DNA of 64,000 nucleotides from contig NZ_JAUMKD010000008.1 of assembly GCF_030519475.1 (NCBI RefSeq), positions 124,001 to 188,000 on the forward strand, written 5' to 3'. The notes under the pieces are model-generated. The model saw only the letters and a list, made by a program, of their open reading frames with translations, was not told the origin of the DNA and did not search any database. Within the stretch, counting starts at the first letter, position 1. Each line of letters opens with the position of its first letter. Positions 61,188 to 64,000 of this stretch are shown piece by piece. The DNA is from Micromonospora sp. C28SCA-DRY-2 (GTDB lineage Bacteria; Actinomycetota; Actinomycetes; Mycobacteriales; Micromonosporaceae). The translations under genes were made by a program, and so were the position numbers.

Positions 61188-62155
61188 GCGACGCCGACCG
61201 GGTCCGGCTCTACCGCACCGTCCGGCTGATCCGCCGGTTCGAGGAGCGGGCCATCGAGCTGGTCCGCGCCGGGCACATCGTCGGCGGCATCCACCCGTAC
61301 CTCGGTCAGGAGGGGATCGCCGCCGGCGTGTGCGCCGCGCTGGGCGCCGACGACGTGATCGCCGGCACCCACCGCGGGCACGGGCACGTGCTGGCCAAGG
61401 GGGCCGACCCGGCCCGGATGCTCGCCGAGCTGTGCGGGCGGGCCAGCGGCCTGAACGCCGGCCGGGGCGGCTCGATGCACGCCGCCGACTTCGGCGTCGG
61501 CGTGCTCGGCGCCAACGCCATCGTCGGCGCGTCCGGGGCGATCGTCACCGGGGCGGTCTGGGCCCGCCGGCGTCGCGGCGCGGACACCGTCGGGGTGAGT
61601 TTCTTCGGCGACGGCGCGGTCAACGAGGGGATGCTGCTGGAGGCGTTCAACCTGGCCGCGCTCTGGCGGGTGCCGGTGCTGTTCGTCTGCGAGAACAACG
61701 GCTACGCCACCACCATGCCGGTCGCCGGCGCGGTGGCCGGCAGCATCACCGGGCGGGCCGCCGCCTTCGGCATGCCGGCCACCGTCGTGGACGGCCAGGA
61801 CCCCGAGGCGGTACGCGCCGCCGCCACGGCGGCCGTCGCCCGGCTGCGCGCCGGCGGCGGCCCCGAGCTGATCGAGGCCGCCACCTACCGGTTCGACGCC
61901 CACCACACCTTCGAGCACCAGGTACGCCTCGACTACCGCCCGCCCGACGAGGTGGCCCGGGGCCGGTCCCGGGACCCGGTGGCGATCCAGGGCGCCCGGC
62001 TGTCCACCGCCGACCGGGCCGCGGTGGACGCCGGGGTGGAGCGGGAGCTGGCGGCGGCGGTGGAGTTCGCCCTGGCCGGCCCCGAGCCGGACCCGGCCGA
62101 CGCGCTGGCGCACCTGTACGCCAGCGGGCTCACCGCGCGCACCGGAGGTGGGTAG
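61184..62155 (+). CDS. 2-Oxoacid dehydrogenase E1, alpha subunit (TPP-dependent)
   Basis: 323 residues. LYRTVRLIRRFEERAIELVRAG at the N-terminus, GTHRGHGHVLAKGADP, GRGGSMHAADFGVG and the thiamine-diphosphate motif GDGAVNEGMLLEAFNLAALW ending in NNG (about 142-173). With E1-beta it decarboxylates a 2-oxo acid and passes the acyl group to an acceptor. No E2 or E3 gene is present, so the acceptor is either the housekeeping complex or an ACP. Precedents I know: PglB/PglC in pristinamycin phenylglycine formation, and NapB/NapD and QncN/QncL, where E1-like enzymes load ACPs. GTG61184 overlaps DUF3050. Confidence 0.93.
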   Translation: MSDADRVRLYRTVRLIRRFEERAIELVRAGHIVGGIHPYLGQEGIAAGVCAALGADDVIAGTHRGHGHVLAKGADPARMLAELCGRASGLNAGRGGSMHAADFGVGVLGANAIVGASGAIVTGAVWARRRRGADTVGVSFFGDGAVNEGMLLEAFNLAALWRVPVLFVCENNGYATTMPVAGAVAGSITGRAAAFGMPATVVDGQDPEAVRAAATAAVARLRAGGGPELIEAATYRFDAHHTFEHQVRLDYRPPDEVARGRSRDPVAIQGARLSTADRAAVDAGVERELAAAVEFALAGPEPDPADALAHLYASGLTARTGGG

Positions 62156-63127
62156 ATGCCCCGGCTGTCCTACCGCAGGGCGCTCACCCGGGCGCTCGCC
62201 GACGAGCTGGCCCGCGACGAGACGGTCTTCCTGCTCGGCGAGGACATCCGGGTCGGCGCCGCGAACGTCACCGCCGGGCTGCTCAAGCGCTTCGGCCCGG
62301 AGCGGGTGCGGGACACCCCGCTGTCGGAGCAGGCGTTCACCAGCTTCGCCACCGGCGCCGCCCTGGCCGGGCTGCGCCCGGTGGTGGAGTTCCAGATCCC
62401 GTCGCTGCTGTTCCTGGTCTTCGAGCAGATCGTCAACCACGCGCACAAGTTCCCGCTGATGACCGGGGGGCAGTGCGCGGTGCCGGTGACCTACCTGGTG
62501 CCCGGCTCCGGCTCCCGTACCGGCTGGGCGGGGCAGCACTCCGACCACCCGTACAGCCTCTTCGCCCACGTCGGGGTGACCACGGTGGTGCCGGCCACCC
62601 CGGCGGACGCGTACGGGCTGCTGGTCTCGGCGGTGCGCTGCGACGACCCGGTGGTGGTCTTCGCCCCGGCCGGCGCGCTGGACGTCCGCGCCGACGTGGA
62701 CTTCGCCGCCCTGGCCCCGGTGCCGCTCGGCCGGGGCCGGGTGCACCGGCCCGGCGACGACGTCACGGTGGTCGCGGTCGGGCACCTGGTGCACGACGCG
62801 CTCGCGGTCGCCGAGGAACTGGCCGGCGAGGCGTCGGTGGAGGTCTACGACCCGCGCACGCTGTATCCGTTCGACTGGGACTCGCTCGCCGAGTCGGTGG
62901 CCCGCACCCGGCGGCTGGTGGTGGTCGACGACTCGAACCGGTCCTGCGGGATCGCCGGCGAGGTGATCGCCACGATGGTCGAGCGGGTGCCGCTGGTCGC
63001 GCCGCCGCGCCGGGTCACCCGCCCGGACGGCGCGGTGCTGCCGTTCGCCCCCGCGCTGGACCGGGCCGTGCAACCCGGCCGGGACCAGTTGCGTACCGCC
63101 ATCCACCACGTGCTGAAGGACGGGTAG
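62156..63127 (+). CDS. 2-Oxoacid dehydrogenase E1, beta subunit
   Basis: 323 residues. SYRRALTRALADELARDETV, FLLGEDIRVGAANVTAGLLK, RVRDTPLSEQAFTSFATGAA (catalytic-site Glu58), VVEFQIPSLLFLVFEQIVNH, AGQHSDHPYSLFAHVGV and the C-terminal transketolase-C domain (VTVVAVGHLVHDALAVAEEL, LVVVDDSNRSCGIAGEV). It forms the alpha2-beta2 E1 with the preceding gene, right after its stop. A dedicated E1 beside a hydroxymandelate synthase suggests a 4-hydroxyphenylglyoxylate or similar 2-oxo acid as substrate (inference). Confidence 0.94.
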   Translation: MPRLSYRRALTRALADELARDETVFLLGEDIRVGAANVTAGLLKRFGPERVRDTPLSEQAFTSFATGAALAGLRPVVEFQIPSLLFLVFEQIVNHAHKFPLMTGGQCAVPVTYLVPGSGSRTGWAGQHSDHPYSLFAHVGVTTVVPATPADAYGLLVSAVRCDDPVVVFAPAGALDVRADVDFAALAPVPLGRGRVHRPGDDVTVVAVGHLVHDALAVAEELAGEASVEVYDPRTLYPFDWDSLAESVARTRRLVVVDDSNRSCGIAGEVIATMVERVPLVAPPRRVTRPDGAVLPFAPALDRAVQPGRDQLRTAIHHVLKDG

Positions 63128-63129
63128 CC

Positions 63130-64000
63130 ATGATCGACGTTGACCACCGCTGGCCGTCCGCCGCGCAGGCGTGGCTGGACCTGCCCGCCGACGTACGGGC
63201 CGAGATGGTGGCCGCCGGGGCGAAGTCCTGGCGGGAGATCTTCGACGGCCGGGCCACGTACAACCGGCGGTGGCGGCTGGCCCGGCCGCCGGTGATGGAC
63301 CGCGCCTCGCTGGACGTGCTCAACGCGGTCTGCGACCGGCTCGCCCAGCTCATCTTCGAGGCGTGCCGGCGACGCGCCGGCACAGCGGGGGAGCTGCGCC
63401 GGCTGCTCGGCGTGCCGGCCGGGGCGACCCGGTTGCTGGACGACGACGAGCCGCTGGGCGAGGAGCTGCTGGCCGCGTTCCGGCCGGACGTGCTGCTCTC
63501 CGGCGGGGTGCCGCGGGTGGTCGAGTACAACATCGACAGCAGCCTCGGCGGCGCGTTCGACGCCGACACCGTGGTCCGCCGGTTCGTCGACGTCTACCGG
63601 GCCCGGGGCCTCACCGACCGGGTCCGCCTGGCGGCGGCGCCGTCCGCGGTGGACCGCCGGTTCGCGGCGATCCGCGCCGGGCTGGGCCTGCCCGACGGGG
63701 CGCGGGTGGCCATGCTGCTCGACTTCGACGCCGAGTACCCGGGGCTGGACGACCCGCAGCGCTTCCTGCGGGTGCTCGCCCCGGTGGCCGAGCGGGCCGC
63801 CGCGTTCGGCCTGGACCTGGTGATCGCGCCGGTCTCCGGGGTGACGCTGGACGACGGCGACCGGCTGGTCGTCGACGGCGCGCCGGTCGACGGGGTGTTC
63901 CGGCTCTTCGTGCCCAACCGGGTCACCCAGAGCGCCGGGGTGGACGCGCTGGAGGCGGCCCTGGCCGCCGGGACGGTGCCGATGTGGGTGTCGGCGGCGG
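63130..64000 (+). CDS. ATP-grasp-like protein, 3'-truncated by window end
   Basis: Open from ATG63130 through the last base, at least 290 residues, with codon bias identical to its neighbours. Features: a Trp-rich N-terminus (WPSAAQAWLDLP), AEMVAAGAKSWREIFDG, RVVEYNIDSSLGGAFDADTV (a metal/ATP-binding-like Glu-x-Asn-x-Asp segment), and VDGVFRLFVPNRVTQSAG. The E-Y-N-x-D segment and the following layout recall circularly permuted ATP-grasp ligases of the glutathionylspermidine-synthase type, but the decisive C-terminal part is missing. It begins 2 bp after the E1-beta stop and so belongs to the same operon; it may form an amide or ester bond to the product. Confidence 0.7.
   Translation, partial: MIDVDHRWPSAAQAWLDLPADVRAEMVAAGAKSWREIFDGRATYNRRWRLARPPVMDRASLDVLNAVCDRLAQLIFEACRRRAGTAGELRRLLGVPAGATRLLDDDEPLGEELLAAFRPDVLLSGGVPRVVEYNIDSSLGGAFDADTVVRRFVDVYRARGLTDRVRLAAAPSAVDRRFAAIRAGLGLPDGARVAMLLDFDAEYPGLDDPQRFLRVLAPVAERAAAFGLDLVIAPVSGVTLDDGDRLVVDGAPVDGVFRLFVPNRVTQSAGVDALEAALAAGTVPMWVSAA

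Overview
This is high-GC actinobacterial chromosome, most likely Micromonosporaceae and probably Micromonospora or a close relative. The basis is extreme third-position G/C bias, GTGA/ATGA stop-start overlaps, an F420-type LLM oxidoreductase, a SARP regulator and a type II polyketide cluster. The genus is inference, because no rRNA or tRNA gene was seen.

Region 1 (1-13529) is a plus-strand cobalamin operon of tightly overlapping genes: the 3' end of cobN, a fused Mg-chelatase-type ATPase, cobO, cobB, cobI, cobM, cbiD, cobL, a CbiG-CobJ fusion, a ferredoxin, cobH and a CbiX-CobA fusion with a polyhistidine linker. It ends in a strong hairpin shared with a convergent pair of crcB fluoride-channel genes.

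Region 2 (13647-38601) is ordinary accessory chromosome: a methyltransferase, an MFS exporter with a divergent MarR regulator and a clear operator-like palindrome, a quinone-oxidoreductase-like gene, paaK and paaI, a DLH-type hydrolase, a flavin-reductase-domain protein, an aldo/keto reductase, two large divergent signalling ATPases (a class III cyclase protein and a LAL-LuxR), a DUF5995 protein, an APC permease, a secreted beta-helix protein, an LLM oxidoreductase, a second methyltransferase, a degenerate YrdC-like protein and a membrane-anchored helix-hairpin-helix protein. Several hairpin terminators separate convergent genes.

Region 3 (38835-64000, running off the window) is a biosynthetic gene cluster and the most interesting part. 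Its first half is a WhiE-like aromatic type II PKS: an FAD monooxygenase, two TcmI-family cyclases, a SARP, a dedicated acetyl-CoA carboxylase (AccD-AccA fusion, BCCP, AccC), an ACP fused to an aromatase/cyclase, a cupin, KS-alpha, KS-beta and an ABM monooxygenase. Its second half resembles the condensing core of aryl-polyene-type type II PKSs: two adenylating ligases, a phosphopantetheinyl transferase, two small ACPs, a KS whose first catalytic His is Asn, an N-terminal-only KS-like subunit and a complete C-H-H KS. These are followed by a hydroxymandelate-synthase-like dioxygenase, a PhyH dioxygenase, a DUF3050 protein, E1-alpha and E1-beta of a 2-oxoacid dehydrogenase without E2/E3, and a partial ATP-grasp-like gene.

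My working model is that tyrosine-derived 4-hydroxyphenylpyruvate becomes 4-hydroxymandelate. This is then oxidised and oxidatively decarboxylated or ligated to an aryl-acyl-ACP that feeds the second PKS, and the product may be joined to an aromatic polyketide. I do not recognise this combination as a described pathway. No ketoreductase or dehydratase is visible, so either they lie beyond the window or the second PKS is non-reducing.
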